A DNA stretch of 64,000 bases, taken from positions 7,130,001 to 7,194,000 of the forward strand of contig NZ_CP108488.1 of NCBI RefSeq assembly GCF_035987325.1, read 5' to 3'. The position numbers and the translations under genes are program-made. The first letter of the stretch is position 1, and each line of letters starts with the position of its first letter. Shown piece by piece: positions 1 through 7,200 of this stretch. This stretch comes from Streptomyces sp. NBC_01244 (GTDB lineage: Bacteria > Actinomycetota > Actinomycetes > Streptomycetales > Streptomycetaceae). The notes beneath the pieces were generated by a model. That model saw only the letters and a list, made by a program, of their open reading frames with translations, made no database searches and had not been told where the DNA came from.

Positions 1-1255
1 ACCTCTCGTTTCCGATCGGGAGGTTCTTCTCGCGCAGGTAGGGGCCGATCACCCGGCGAGTCATCCGGCCACCGGCGAGGGCGGCTTCACGCGCGATGGG
101 GAGCAGTACCTCCAGCGGCACGGGATCGGCCTGTGGTCCGGGGGTCTGGTCCGGGGTTGGTCCGGCGGGGTGTGGTCCGGGGGTCTGGTCCGGGGTTGGT
201 CCGGCGGGGTGTGGTCCGGGGGTCTGGTCCGGGGTTGGTCCGGCGGGGTGTGGTCCGGGGGTCTGGTCCGGGGTTGGTCCGGCGGGGTGTGGTCCGGGGG
301 TCTGGTCCGGGGTTGGTCCGGCGGGGTGTGGTCCGGGGGTCTGGTCCGGGGTTGGTCCGGCGGGGTGTGGTCCGGGGGTCTGGTCCGGGGTTGGTCCGGC
401 GGGGTGTGGTCCGGGGGTCTGGTCCGGGGTTGGTCCGGCTGGCTCTGTTCCGGAGGCCTGGTCCGGTCCGCGCTGGTGTTCGGCGTGAGCTGTGGCGCTG
501 CTGGTTCGATTCGAAGGCGGCTCGGAATCTGCCCCGAGGTCGGTCCGAAGCAACTCGCCGGGTGCCCGGTTGTCCCCTGGCCCGGGGTCCGTTGCCGGAC
601 CGCTGCTCAGGGAGTTGGGAAGGCCAGGTTCGACTCCTTGGCCGGAGCCCGGTCTGGTAGCCCCGTTGGTCTGGTCCGCGGTGTCTGCTTCTCGTGGCCT
701 CTGCTGGTCCGGACCGGACTGGTGGTCCTGCACGGAGCAGACATGTCGCTCCGAGGGTGCCTCGTGGTCCGTGTGCATCTTGGTCCGCTGGTCCGCCTCG
801 TTGGTCCGGGGGGAACTGCCGACCTGGTGGCGGGTGATGAGGATGTACAGGTGGACCGCGCCGGCGAGGGCCAGCGGCGCGAGGGTGGACAGCACCGCGA
901 CGACTGTGTCGCCCAGGCGCAGCCCGCTGGCGAGGACGGTCTGCTGGTTCAGCCGGACCGCGTGGAGCGCGTTGGCCCAGATGCTGGCCGCGGTCGCGGT
1001 GCCGAAGAGCGTCCACACGTAGAGCCGGGCGCGCAGCGGGGCGGAGGCCAGCACGAGGAGGGCGCGGACGCCGTACGCGATGAACCCGTCGACCACGAGC
1101 GGGAAGAGGTAGGTGAGGAACCCGCGGACGTGGATGGCGACCGCCATCTGCTGGAGTGCGTCGTACGACAGGGCGCAGCCGGCGGTGCCCAGTGCGACGA
1201 TCGCTATGCGGTCCCACGTGCTCACCGGCGCGACCTTCATTGCGGGGTTGGTCAC
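1..1255 (-). CDS. DUF2637 (SpdB-like) membrane protein with repeat tail, 3' end off window
   Basis: The reading frame is open from a GTG at 1255 to the window edge, so the C-terminus is missing. Residues about 15-125 hold four hydrophobic segments in the arrangement of DUF2637/SpdB-like proteins of actinobacterial plasmids, integrative elements and phages. A polar, low-complexity stretch follows, then eight copies of a 13-residue Pro/Gly-rich repeat. The last visible part (about 40 residues) returns to normal composition and looks like a small helical domain with TRRVIGPYLREKNL. The start overlaps the stop of the WhiB-like gene by GTGA, so the two are translationally coupled. SpdB proteins are linked to plasmid spread in mycelium; that role here is inference. 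Other frames over the repeats look open only because of the repeat. Confidence 0.8.
   Translation of the reverse strand, partial: MTNPAMKVAPVSTWDRIAIVALGTAGCALSYDALQQMAVAIHVRGFLTYLFPLVVDGFIAYGVRALLVLASAPLRARLYVWTLFGTATAASIWANALHAVRLNQQTVLASGLRLGDTVVAVLSTLAPLALAGAVHLYILITRHQVGSSPRTNEADQRTKMHTDHEAPSERHVCSVQDHQSGPDQQRPREADTADQTNGATRPGSGQGVEPGLPNSLSSGPATDPGPGDNRAPGELLRTDLGADSEPPSNRTSSATAHAEHQRGPDQASGTEPAGPTPDQTPGPHPAGPTPDQTPGPHPAGPTPDQTPGPHPAGPTPDQTPGPHPAGPTPDQTPGPHPAGPTPDQTPGPHPAGPTPDQTPGPHPAGPTPDQTPGPQADPVPLEVLLPIAREAALAGGRMTRRVIGPYLREKNLPIGNER
133..444. repeat. Eight tandem copies of a 39-bp repeat
   Basis: The 39-bp unit repeats eight times with almost no differences. On the minus strand it encodes the 13-residue unit HPAGPTPDQTPGP inside the DUF2637 protein. 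Degenerate TGGTCCGG-like traces continue to about 800, suggesting an older, wider array. The near-identity of the copies points to recent expansion by slippage or unequal crossover. Confidence 0.95.
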
Positions 1256-1848
1256 GCGGCCGTCCTGAAGTCGACGACCAGGGGCGGGACCGCGGCCTTG
1301 GGGCTGTTGACCACTTCGGCGTTCGTGAGGGCAGCGGCTTGCTCCGTGGCCGCCTTCTTCTGCTCTGCGGCGATGGCATCCCGCTGCTTGTTCATCAGCC
1401 TGCGGGTGTAGCTGTGCTCGGTGCGCAGCAGCTTGCTCACCTTGTCGATGCTCCACCCGAGCTGGACGGTCTTCCGGATGACGTGGTCGCGCTCGGTTGT
1501 GGACAGGGCGACGTCGCGTCCCTGGAAGATGGCCTCTACGCGCTGGTAGTCCAGGCGCTCGGAGGCCTTCTTGTGGTACTTCCTGCGTTCGGATTCAGTC
1601 AGGCCCGCCCTGATCCCAAAGCGGCTTCCGGTGTCCATGGCGGCGTTGAAGCACTCCTGTCGCACCGGGCAGTGGCCGCAGATCATCTTGGCCCGCTCGA
1701 TGTCTTCGGTGGCGCTGGCCTCGGGGAAGAACGTTTTGTCGGCCTCCTTGATGTCCATGCCGTAGCAGAGAGCGCGCTCGTTCCAGCTGTGGTCGGCGAT
1801 GCCGCGCAGGGCGTTGGCCAGCGTGGTGGGGGTGGTGGTGTAGTGCAT
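1252..1848 (-). CDS. WhiB-like iron-sulfur regulator with C-terminal extension
   Basis: The N-terminal half has the WhiB arrangement of four cysteines: one in LCYG, a CGHC pair and a later ECF, followed by GIRAGLT in place of the usual G[VI]WGG turn. This should hold a 4Fe-4S cluster. The protein is 198 residues, against roughly 80-130 for ordinary Wbl proteins. The extra C-terminal part (about residues 110-180) includes a segment resembling a helix-turn-helix (STTERDHVIRKTVQLGWSID). The ATG at 1848 has a CGGAGAA ribosome site. It sits between the replication genes and the DUF2637 gene in a minus-strand operon. A regulatory role for the element is inferred from family and context. Confidence 0.85.
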   Translation of the reverse strand: MHYTTTPTTLANALRGIADHSWNERALCYGMDIKEADKTFFPEASATEDIERAKMICGHCPVRQECFNAAMDTGSRFGIRAGLTESERRKYHKKASERLDYQRVEAIFQGRDVALSTTERDHVIRKTVQLGWSIDKVSKLLRTEHSYTRRLMNKQRDAIAAEQKKAATEQAAALTNAEVVNSPKAAVPPLVVDFRTAA

Positions 1849-1991
1849 GGGGTTCTCCGATGTGCCTCACGGCCGGCGCGCGGTCACCACGTCCCCGGCG
1901 GCAGCGGCGGGGTGGCGTGGCGGGTCCAGGCGGTGAGGCGGGCAGGGGCGCGGGGGCAGAGGCCGCGCCGGTGTTCTGGGTGAGGAGAGGG

Positions 1992-2729
1992 TCAGGCCCG
2001 CAGGTAGCGGTTGTCCGGGCCGTTGAGTTCGACCTGGACGCACATGCCGGCCAGACGCGACAGGACGCGGTCGCCGATCTTGTCGCGCAGTACTTCCTGC
2101 TGAGCGGGCATGCCCGGCGTGTGGATCGGCGGAAGGTTCGTGGTGACGATCGTCGGCAGGTGCCGCTCGGCGCGGTAGTTCAGCAGCCGCCCGGTCAGTT
2201 CTTCGTTCCAGGGCGTGTGCTTGGGCAGCCCGAGGTCGTCCAGCAGCAGCACCGGCGCCCGCATGTAGCGGCGCAGCATCCACTCCGGGTCCACGCCCGG
2301 CCGGGGCCGCATTTCCGCGTAGAGGTTCGCGGTGAAGACCGCTTCCCAGGCCACGCCGCATCCAGCCGCCGTCAGAGCCCGGATGGCCCCGTACGCCTGC
2401 CGGGTCTTGCCTGTTCCCGTCGGTCCCCACAGCAGCAGGGAGGGGCCGTGGCTGATGGCCCGGCGGCCTCGGCCACCGCGGTTGTCGGCGACCGCAGTCG
2501 CGGCGACTTTCGCCACCCAGGCCGCGACGACCGGGTGGTCGGCCTCGGCGTCCTGGTAGTCGAACGGGATCCGGGCCTGCGCGGCATCGAGGGCGGGCTG
2601 GAGGTCCAGCCCGTCAGGTATCTGCGGTCCGTCGAAGTCGATGCCTCGTTCGGTCAGCTTGTCCCGCCACCGGGCGACGAGCGGGTGCTCGCCGGCCTGC
2701 AGGGGCTCCCTGAGGGCGGTGCGGGTCAC
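1992..2729 (-). CDS. DnaC/IstB-like ATPase, probable helicase loader
   Basis: A P-loop (GPTGTGKT) and a Walker B with LLLDDLG are in the order expected for the DnaC/DnaI/IstB branch of AAA+ proteins. The product is 245 residues from a GTG at 2729, near family length. A longer reading upstream exists but overlaps the initiator gene; GTG 2729 overlaps the initiator stop by GTGA and is preferred. Such proteins load replicative helicase at an origin. Lying directly after a replisome-organiser-like gene, it most likely serves replication of this mobile element. IstB-type transposition helpers share the fold, but no istA-like transposase is adjacent. Confidence 0.82.
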   Translation of the reverse strand: MTRTALREPLQAGEHPLVARWRDKLTERGIDFDGPQIPDGLDLQPALDAAQARIPFDYQDAEADHPVVAAWVAKVAATAVADNRGGRGRRAISHGPSLLLWGPTGTGKTRQAYGAIRALTAAGCGVAWEAVFTANLYAEMRPRPGVDPEWMLRRYMRAPVLLLDDLGLPKHTPWNEELTGRLLNYRAERHLPTIVTTNLPPIHTPGMPAQQEVLRDKIGDRVLSRLAGMCVQVELNGPDNRYLRA

Positions 2730-3778
2730 AGGCTCACTCCGAAGGTCGTGGGGGCGGGGGCGGTGGTGTTGAAGTAGGGCGTGCTGGCGGATGAAGCGCT
2801 GGCCCAGGGCCCCGCGCCGGAGGCGGAGGACGAGCTGTTGACGACCGCGTTCACCAGGCTGGCGAGGGTGGAGGGGTTTAGCCCCTTGGCCCGCAGCTGC
2901 CCGAGAGCGGTTCGCACCGCGTCCGGCTCGAAGCCCTCGTCGAGCAGGGCCTTGATCTCCCGGCCCAGGTGTCCCAGGACCTTCTGCGGCGGGCGCTGTC
3001 CGCATTCGGTGACGTACTCGGCCACCAGCTCCTTGGTGGAGACCGAACCAGGGGGAGTGACCGGCGCGGGCGCCTCGCGCCCCGTAAGGGAAGATCCAGG
3101 ATCCAAGATCCTAGATCCAGACGCAGCCCCCTCCCGGAGCCTTCCGGGAGTGTTCCCGGAGGGCTCCCGGAGAAGCGTCTGACCTGTGGTTTTGGAGCTG
3201 ACCAGAGTCGGCTGGGCGGGCGGCGCGGACGGCTCCGCCTCGGGTGCGAGCATCGCGTCCCCGACGATGTCCCGCGGGTACAGGGCCGCCTCGGATCCGA
3301 TGGAAGCCCGGGGATCGAGGACTCCGGGAGGCTTCCCGGAGTCCTCCGGGAGCCCTCGCGGAGTCGGTTCCGGGTGGCGCCGCTCGGCCTGCGGGCAGCG
3401 GTCCGAGTCGCAGCCCCCGCACTGCAGGTGCTGCTGGTGGAGCGGGCAGCGCGACAGCCGGGAGGCGGAGCGCTTGTCGATACGCTGGTGCTTCTCCCAC
3501 GACACCAGGTGCAGATTCGGCTTGCCGTCGCATCCGATGTAGCGGCAGAGGACACCGACGCCGGCCAGCGCATCGAGGTCCTGCTCCACGGCGGTGACGT
3601 CGGGGTCCCCACGCACCATCCAGACGTGTCCGGTGATGAGGGACGCGAGGTCCTTGTGGCGCCCCGAGTCGTCGGCGTGGCTGATGAGGCCGAGGAAGGT
3701 GCGCTCGGCGTGGAGGCTGACCTTGGCGAGGGCCTCCGACTGGAACCACTCCGGCTTGATGGTCCGGATGCGCGCCAT
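2726..3778 (-). CDS. Phage/element replication initiator-like protein
   Basis: The first 110 residues (MARIRTIKPEWFQSE onward, with FLGLISHADDSGR and a YIGCDGKPNLHL strand) match the winged-helix replisome-organiser type common in actinophages and integrative elements. A cysteine-rich patch follows (about residues 125-145: C, CGGC, C), then a proline-rich linker and a C-terminal helical region (about residues 240-330). It overlaps the downstream helicase loader by GTGA and the upstream small gene by ATGA. The linker-coding DNA contains three short-period repeat arrays whose 7- and 11-bp periods do not match codon periodicity, so the origin may lie within the gene. Assignment rests on N-terminal pattern and position. 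Confidence 0.75.
   Translation of the reverse strand: MARIRTIKPEWFQSEALAKVSLHAERTFLGLISHADDSGRHKDLASLITGHVWMVRGDPDVTAVEQDLDALAGVGVLCRYIGCDGKPNLHLVSWEKHQRIDKRSASRLSRCPLHQQHLQCGGCDSDRCPQAERRHPEPTPRGLPEDSGKPPGVLDPRASIGSEAALYPRDIVGDAMLAPEAEPSAPPAQPTLVSSKTTGQTLLREPSGNTPGRLREGAASGSRILDPGSSLTGREAPAPVTPPGSVSTKELVAEYVTECGQRPPQKVLGHLGREIKALLDEGFEPDAVRTALGQLRAKGLNPSTLASLVNAVVNSSSSASGAGPWASASSASTPYFNTTAPAPTTFGVSL
3093..3120. repeat. Four tandem 7-bp GATCCAN direct repeats
   Basis: GATCC begins at 3093, 3100, 3107 and 3114, exactly seven bases apart. It lies inside the initiator gene, where a 7-bp period is not a codon multiple, so protein repetition does not explain it. It is the first of three iteron-like arrays. 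Confidence 0.85.
3132..3175. repeat. Iteron-like array A: four TCCSGGAG at 11-bp spacing
   Basis: TCCCGGAG or TCCGGGAG starts at 3132, 3143, 3154 and 3165, each 11 bases apart, or about one helical turn. The core TCCSGGA is palindromic. It lies within the linker-coding part of the replication initiator. Confidence 0.85.
3323..3366. repeat. Iteron-like array B: four TCCSGGAG-type sites at 11-bp spacing
   Basis: Sites start at 3323, 3334, 3345 and 3356; the last is TCGCGGAG, one base off. It has the same motif and period as the array 191 bp away. Together they look like initiator-binding iterons of an origin inside the initiator gene. Confidence 0.82.
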
Positions 3779-4098
3779 CAGGCAGCACCCCCGCCCAGGG
3801 AGCCGGTGCGCAGATCGAAGGTCCGCGCGAGGGCCCAGTCGGCGCCCGGGTGGCAGCGGATGATCCAGCGGGCAGCGACATGGGCCTGGGTCCGGCTGAT
3901 CCGCACGGCGCCCCCGGTCGCGTTCGTGGCCCGGACGTCGAGGTGCGGCCAGGCGGTCCGGCCGTCCATCAGCTTGACGCGGACCTGGGCGGCCTGCGGC
4001 AGCATCCGCTCCAGGCGTTGCGCCAGCATGCGGGACCGGATGGTCGGCGGTTCCGCGCAGGCCTCGACCGACGGCCTTTCGCGCAGGGGTGTAGACAT
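3778..4098 (-). CDS. Small conserved-looking protein, first gene of the replication operon
   Basis: This is a 106-residue soluble protein of unknown function. A start at MSTPLRERPS (ATG 4098) is chosen because a GGGAGAG ribosome site precedes it; the longer upstream reading is low-complexity. Its stop overlaps the initiator ATG by ATGA, placing it at the head of the minus-strand replication operon. The middle has a run of basic and hydrophobic residues (RMLAQRLERMLPQAAQVRVK), but I recognise no domain. Confidence 0.6.
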   Translation of the reverse strand: MSTPLRERPSVEACAEPPTIRSRMLAQRLERMLPQAAQVRVKLMDGRTAWPHLDVRATNATGGAVRISRTQAHVAARWIIRCHPGADWALARTFDLRTGSLGGGAA

Positions 4099-4175
4099 GC
4101 GAGACTCTCCCGTGAAGTGATCCGCACCGTGTTCCGTGGAAAGGGGGCCGGTGCGGTGTAGGTAGGTGACCTCAA

Positions 4176-4193
4176 GGGCTCTTGCTGGAGCCC
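4176..4193. other. Short perfect inverted repeat upstream of the replication operon
   Basis: GGGCTC, a six-base loop, then GAGCCC. It lies about 80 bp upstream of the first minus-strand gene and could be an operator or an RNA hairpin in its leader. No T-run follows. Confidence 0.35.
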
Positions 4194-4406
4194 GAGGTGA
4201 TCTGCGCTCGGCGCATGGAGCTGCTGGTTCCCTGCGCTGCACAGTCGGCGTCGGGAGTTGCTGCTCTCCGGCGCCGTTTCTGTATCCCTAGCCGCTGCTT
4301 TCGTGCGGCTCGCGCTGCGTCCTCACGGATCCTCCCCCTGGTCTGGCATCCCTCCGGGCTGGTGCCCGGCGGGTTCGGCAACAAGCTATGCGGACCCCCG
4401 CGCAAG

Positions 4407-4426
4407 GTCTAGACATAGCTCTAGAA
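4407..4426. promoter_or_regulatory. Candidate repressor sites, TCTAGA pair
   Basis: GTCTAGAC is a perfect 8-bp palindrome at 4407-4414, and a second TCTAGA core follows at 4420-4425, 12 bp on. The same octamer recurs at 4917-4924 by the XRE gene start. The rest of the gap from 4099 to 4945 shows no convincing gene; minus-strand frames there have no recognisable product. Confidence 0.4.
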
Positions 4427-4852
4427 CCCGCGCACTGCGGCGCAGTACCCCTGTGACCAGGGCAAAGCCCCCGCGCGTGGCCTTGGGGCGTGCGGTCGGC
4501 CCCGCCGCGTCCAGGGCCTTCTTCGAGATCAGCGGCTTCCAGCGCGGTCGCCGCGCACCAGCTGCCCGAGCGCCGCCGCCTCGCACTCGAGGAATCAAGT
4601 GGCCAAGTGGCCCCGCCGCCGGCAACAACTGGATACCGAATCTGGGCGTGCGTTGCGCAAGTGGTGGTGACGACGCAAACTCATTGGGTCCCCCTTGGGA
4701 AAGTCGGCTGGGTCCAGCTGTATTCAGGGCACTTCGGACGTGGCGAGATTCGGCCACTTCAGGCTTCGGGCGATGTCCCAAGGGGCATGCCTCGGCAGAA
4801 GAGCTGGCACCATAGAGGGACGCGGCGCCCCGACCAGCAGGTCCGATACAGG

Positions 4853-4924
4853 AACGTACGTTAGTTGCGCGGATGTATCAAGCCTGGATTACAGTGGCCT
4901 AGACGCCGCCCTGATTGTCTAGAC
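4853..4924 (+). promoter_or_regulatory. Candidate promoter and operators of the XRE repressor gene
   Basis: A perfect palindrome AACGTACGTT (4853-4862) is followed by TTGCGC (4865-4870) and TACAGT (4890-4895), a possible sigma-70-type pair with a long 19-bp spacer. Downstream lie GCCTAGAC (4897-4904) and GTCTAGAC (4917-4924), 20 bp apart, just before the ribosome site AGGAG at 4936-4940. The arrangement suits autorepression. Confidence 0.4.
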
Positions 4925-4945
4925 CGCCACCTCGCAGGAGTTCAT

Positions 4946-5818
4946 GTGCCCCCACGTCAGTTCGACGGCAGTCGCGTACGCGCTGTCCGACGGGGCAGAG
5001 ATCTCAGCCAGAAGCAGCTGGGCGAGATGGTGGGCGTCAGCGGCCCGGCCGTCGCGCGATGGGAGGGCGGCCAGGAGTTCCCCAAGGGTGAGAAGCTCCC
5101 CGCGATTGCCGCAGCGCTCAACCAGGCGCTCGATGTCCTGTTCCCCCACGACGGCCCACCGGACCTGCAGCTCCTACGCTGCGACGCCGGCCTCAGCAAG
5201 GCACAGGCCGCCGAGATCATCAACGCGAGCCGCGTGCCACTGAACAACGCCGAATCCGGCCGGCGCAGGCTCAGCGATGCGTACGTGCCGCCACTCGCGA
5301 AGGCCTACGGGGTAACCGAAGACGAGCTGCGGGCAGCGCAGGACCGCTCGTTCGGGCTTCGCGATACGTCCTCGGATGACGAGCAGACGTCCGCACCCCG
5401 CACGATCGAGGAAAAGATCAACTACCTCCTGCAGTACGGGTATGTGGGCCAAGAGCCCCCGTCTGACGAGGAAATCGCACGGGCCGTCAACGAGCATGCG
5501 GGCGTGGCTACCGTCACGGCCGACGATATCGTCGCGCTCCGTACCGGTGTCGCAACCGACGCTTCCGACGTAGTGCGTGCAGGGCTCGCCCGTGCCCTCC
5601 AGGTCGACGCCGCTCTCTTCCAGGACGACGCCGAGGTCAACCCTGCGGCCCGCGACTTCTTGGAAGCGATCCGCTTTCTCGGCTCGATTCACCGAGGGCA
5701 GATCCTCGGCTTGGCCGCCCGCGGTAATCAAACGGGCCTGTCTGCGGAAATGATGGCCAAGATCAACGAGGTTGTTGGAGAACTGAAGCACAAGCTGCCA
5801 GACGTGGGCGGGGAGTAA
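4946..5818 (+). CDS. XRE-family repressor with two HTH domains and an EspR-like C-terminal part
   Basis: This 290-residue protein starts at GTG 4946, five bases after AGGAG; an upstream TTG start gives an unlikely extension. The first HTH covers about residues 10-60 (LSQKQLGEMVGVSGPAVARWE) and the second about residues 75-130 (LSKAQAAEIINASRVPLNNAE). A third block near residues 155-225 (SDEEIARAVNEHAG, DDIVALRTG, LQVDAALF) resembles the HTH-like domain of EspR-type actinobacterial regulators. The gene is divergent from the replication operon, the position of a master repressor of a temperate element. CTAG-core palindromes on both sides of the gap are plausible binding sites. Confidence 0.8.
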   Translation: MPPRQFDGSRVRAVRRGRDLSQKQLGEMVGVSGPAVARWEGGQEFPKGEKLPAIAAALNQALDVLFPHDGPPDLQLLRCDAGLSKAQAAEIINASRVPLNNAESGRRRLSDAYVPPLAKAYGVTEDELRAAQDRSFGLRDTSSDDEQTSAPRTIEEKINYLLQYGYVGQEPPSDEEIARAVNEHAGVATVTADDIVALRTGVATDASDVVRAGLARALQVDAALFQDDAEVNPAARDFLEAIRFLGSIHRGQILGLAARGNQTGLSAEMMAKINEVVGELKHKLPDVGGE

Positions 5819-6014
5819 CGCCGCCTGCCAGCAGGTTCGCTGGGCTCGTGTGCAGCAGCTCAGCGTCAGCGCCAATACCAACAGGCGGCTCTCGAAGGGA
5901 GGGCTCCGCGGCGTCTTCGCTCCGCGGACTCGGCACCTGGTGCCGAGGGCCGGCTGCGCGCAGACCAGGCAGGTCCCGCAGCTATTCCACAGCCGGGCTG
6001 ATGCCGACAGCGAA

Positions 6015-6066
6015 AACGGGACTACGAGGTCGCCCCGATAAGTCGGTGCAACGTCGTAGTCCCGTT
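6015..6066. terminator. 13-bp inverted repeat in a convergent gap, possible bidirectional terminator
   Basis: The arms at 6015-6027 (AACGGGACTACGA) and 6054-6066 are perfect reverse complements around a 26-base loop. It lies in the 466-bp gap between two convergent genes. The loop is long and no T-run follows, so an insertion scar or recombination site is also possible. Nothing else was recognised in 5819-6284. Confidence 0.4.
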
Positions 6067-6284
6067 GTCGTTCGTGAAAGCGGTATGCCAACGCCCTTGG
6101 TGGGCACCTGCTCGTTCTCGGCTGTTCGGCATGCACTGCTGCCGCATGTGCTCGTCGGGGCGGTCGGAGTTCGAGGTCCTGGCGAGCTTGCAGCCCCACG
6201 GTCGCGAGCTGACGACACTGGCGGATCTGCAGGCCAGCTGGCAGCGCCCGAGTACAGCCAGCCGGCTGCACTCGCGGCGACTCG

Positions 6285-6914
6285 CTACGGCGCTGCGGTG
6301 AGGTCTAGGCCGAGCAGGTTCGAAAGGTCGGCTACCGTCTGCTGGGGGTCCGTGTTGTGCACCCCTGCGAGGCCGAGCTGTTCTGCCGCCTGAACGTACG
6401 CCTTGGTGTCGTCGACGAAGACGCACTGCTCGGCGGGCAGGTCCATGAGCTTGAGCGCGGCTTCGAAGAGCTCCGCGTCAGGCTTACGCATCTGGTAGTG
6501 CTCGGAGATCACCACAGCGTCGTACAGCTTCTCGAGCTCATAGCCGTCGTACAGGTCCCAAGGGGCGAGCCCCACGGAGTTGGACAGGATGCCCACCTTG
6601 ATACCAGCTCGCCTCGCCGCGGCGGCCGCGTTGATCAGCAGCGGCTCAGGACGCAGGCCACCGAAGATCCGGCCCATCAGGTTGTCGGAAGAGACGCCCA
6701 GCTTCTTGCCCGCGATCTCGTTCCACTCGGTCTGACTCACCGCTCCGCGCTCGAGATCGCTGGTGATCCGGACGCCCTCTTCGTCCTGGTACAGCGCGGA
6801 GATGCACGCACCCTGGGGAAGCCCTTCACGCTGCTCGAAGGCGAGCACCACTGGCAGCAGGGGAGTGGTGAGCACGCCTCCGAAATCGAGGATGAGGCCG
6901 GTGCGGTTGGACAT
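6285..6914 (-). CDS. HAD-superfamily hydrolase
   Basis: This 209-residue protein has HAD motif I as DFGGVLT, close to the start, with the first Asp as presumed nucleophile. Motif II is LSNS near residue 112, the motif III lysine lies in MRKPDAE, and motif IV is FVDDT. A helical cap lies between motifs I and II. It resembles the haloacid dehalogenase/epoxide-hydrolase-N phosphatase branch. The ATG at 6914 is chosen because residues before it lack HAD similarity. It stands alone, convergent to the XRE gene; the substrate cannot be told. Confidence 0.85.
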   Translation of the reverse strand: MSNRTGLILDFGGVLTTPLLPVVLAFEQREGLPQGACISALYQDEEGVRITSDLERGAVSQTEWNEIAGKKLGVSSDNLMGRIFGGLRPEPLLINAAAAARRAGIKVGILSNSVGLAPWDLYDGYELEKLYDAVVISEHYQMRKPDAELFEAALKLMDLPAEQCVFVDDTKAYVQAAEQLGLAGVHNTDPQQTVADLSNLLGLDLTAAP

Positions 6915-7200
6915 GCGGGAACTCCATTGCTGAGACTTTGGACGCCTTCCAGACCGGACAGCGTCGCGGCCCCGGCTACGTGTGGCGACGGCAGCATCTG
7001 TGCGTCGCAGGCCAGGGTGCACTTACGGGGCGGAGCAAGACCTATCAGTCCGCGGAACCCACGGTACCAGCCGTGTTCACACAGTCGTTCGTGCTTAATG
7101 TCACTAACCGGCCCGCCATTCAAGATCGCTATGTCGCATAGAGCCGCGAGCCGGGCAAGGCGCTCTGAACCGAGAACTCGGCCTTCATCCCAATCGCGAG

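Noticed and set aside
610..645. T-loop-like GGTTCGACTCC, possible tRNA
   Set aside because: No acceptor stem or anticodon arm fits around it and it lies in coding sequence.
87..1379. Long Arg/Pro-rich ORFs over the 39-bp repeats
   Set aside because: They are shadow frames; the DUF2637 frame has transmembrane segments and a sensible C-terminal domain, and the repeat keeps all frames open.
4386..4781. Minus-strand ORF in the gap before the XRE gene
   Set aside because: Composition is unremarkable, no domain or ribosome site is visible and it lies over likely control sequences.
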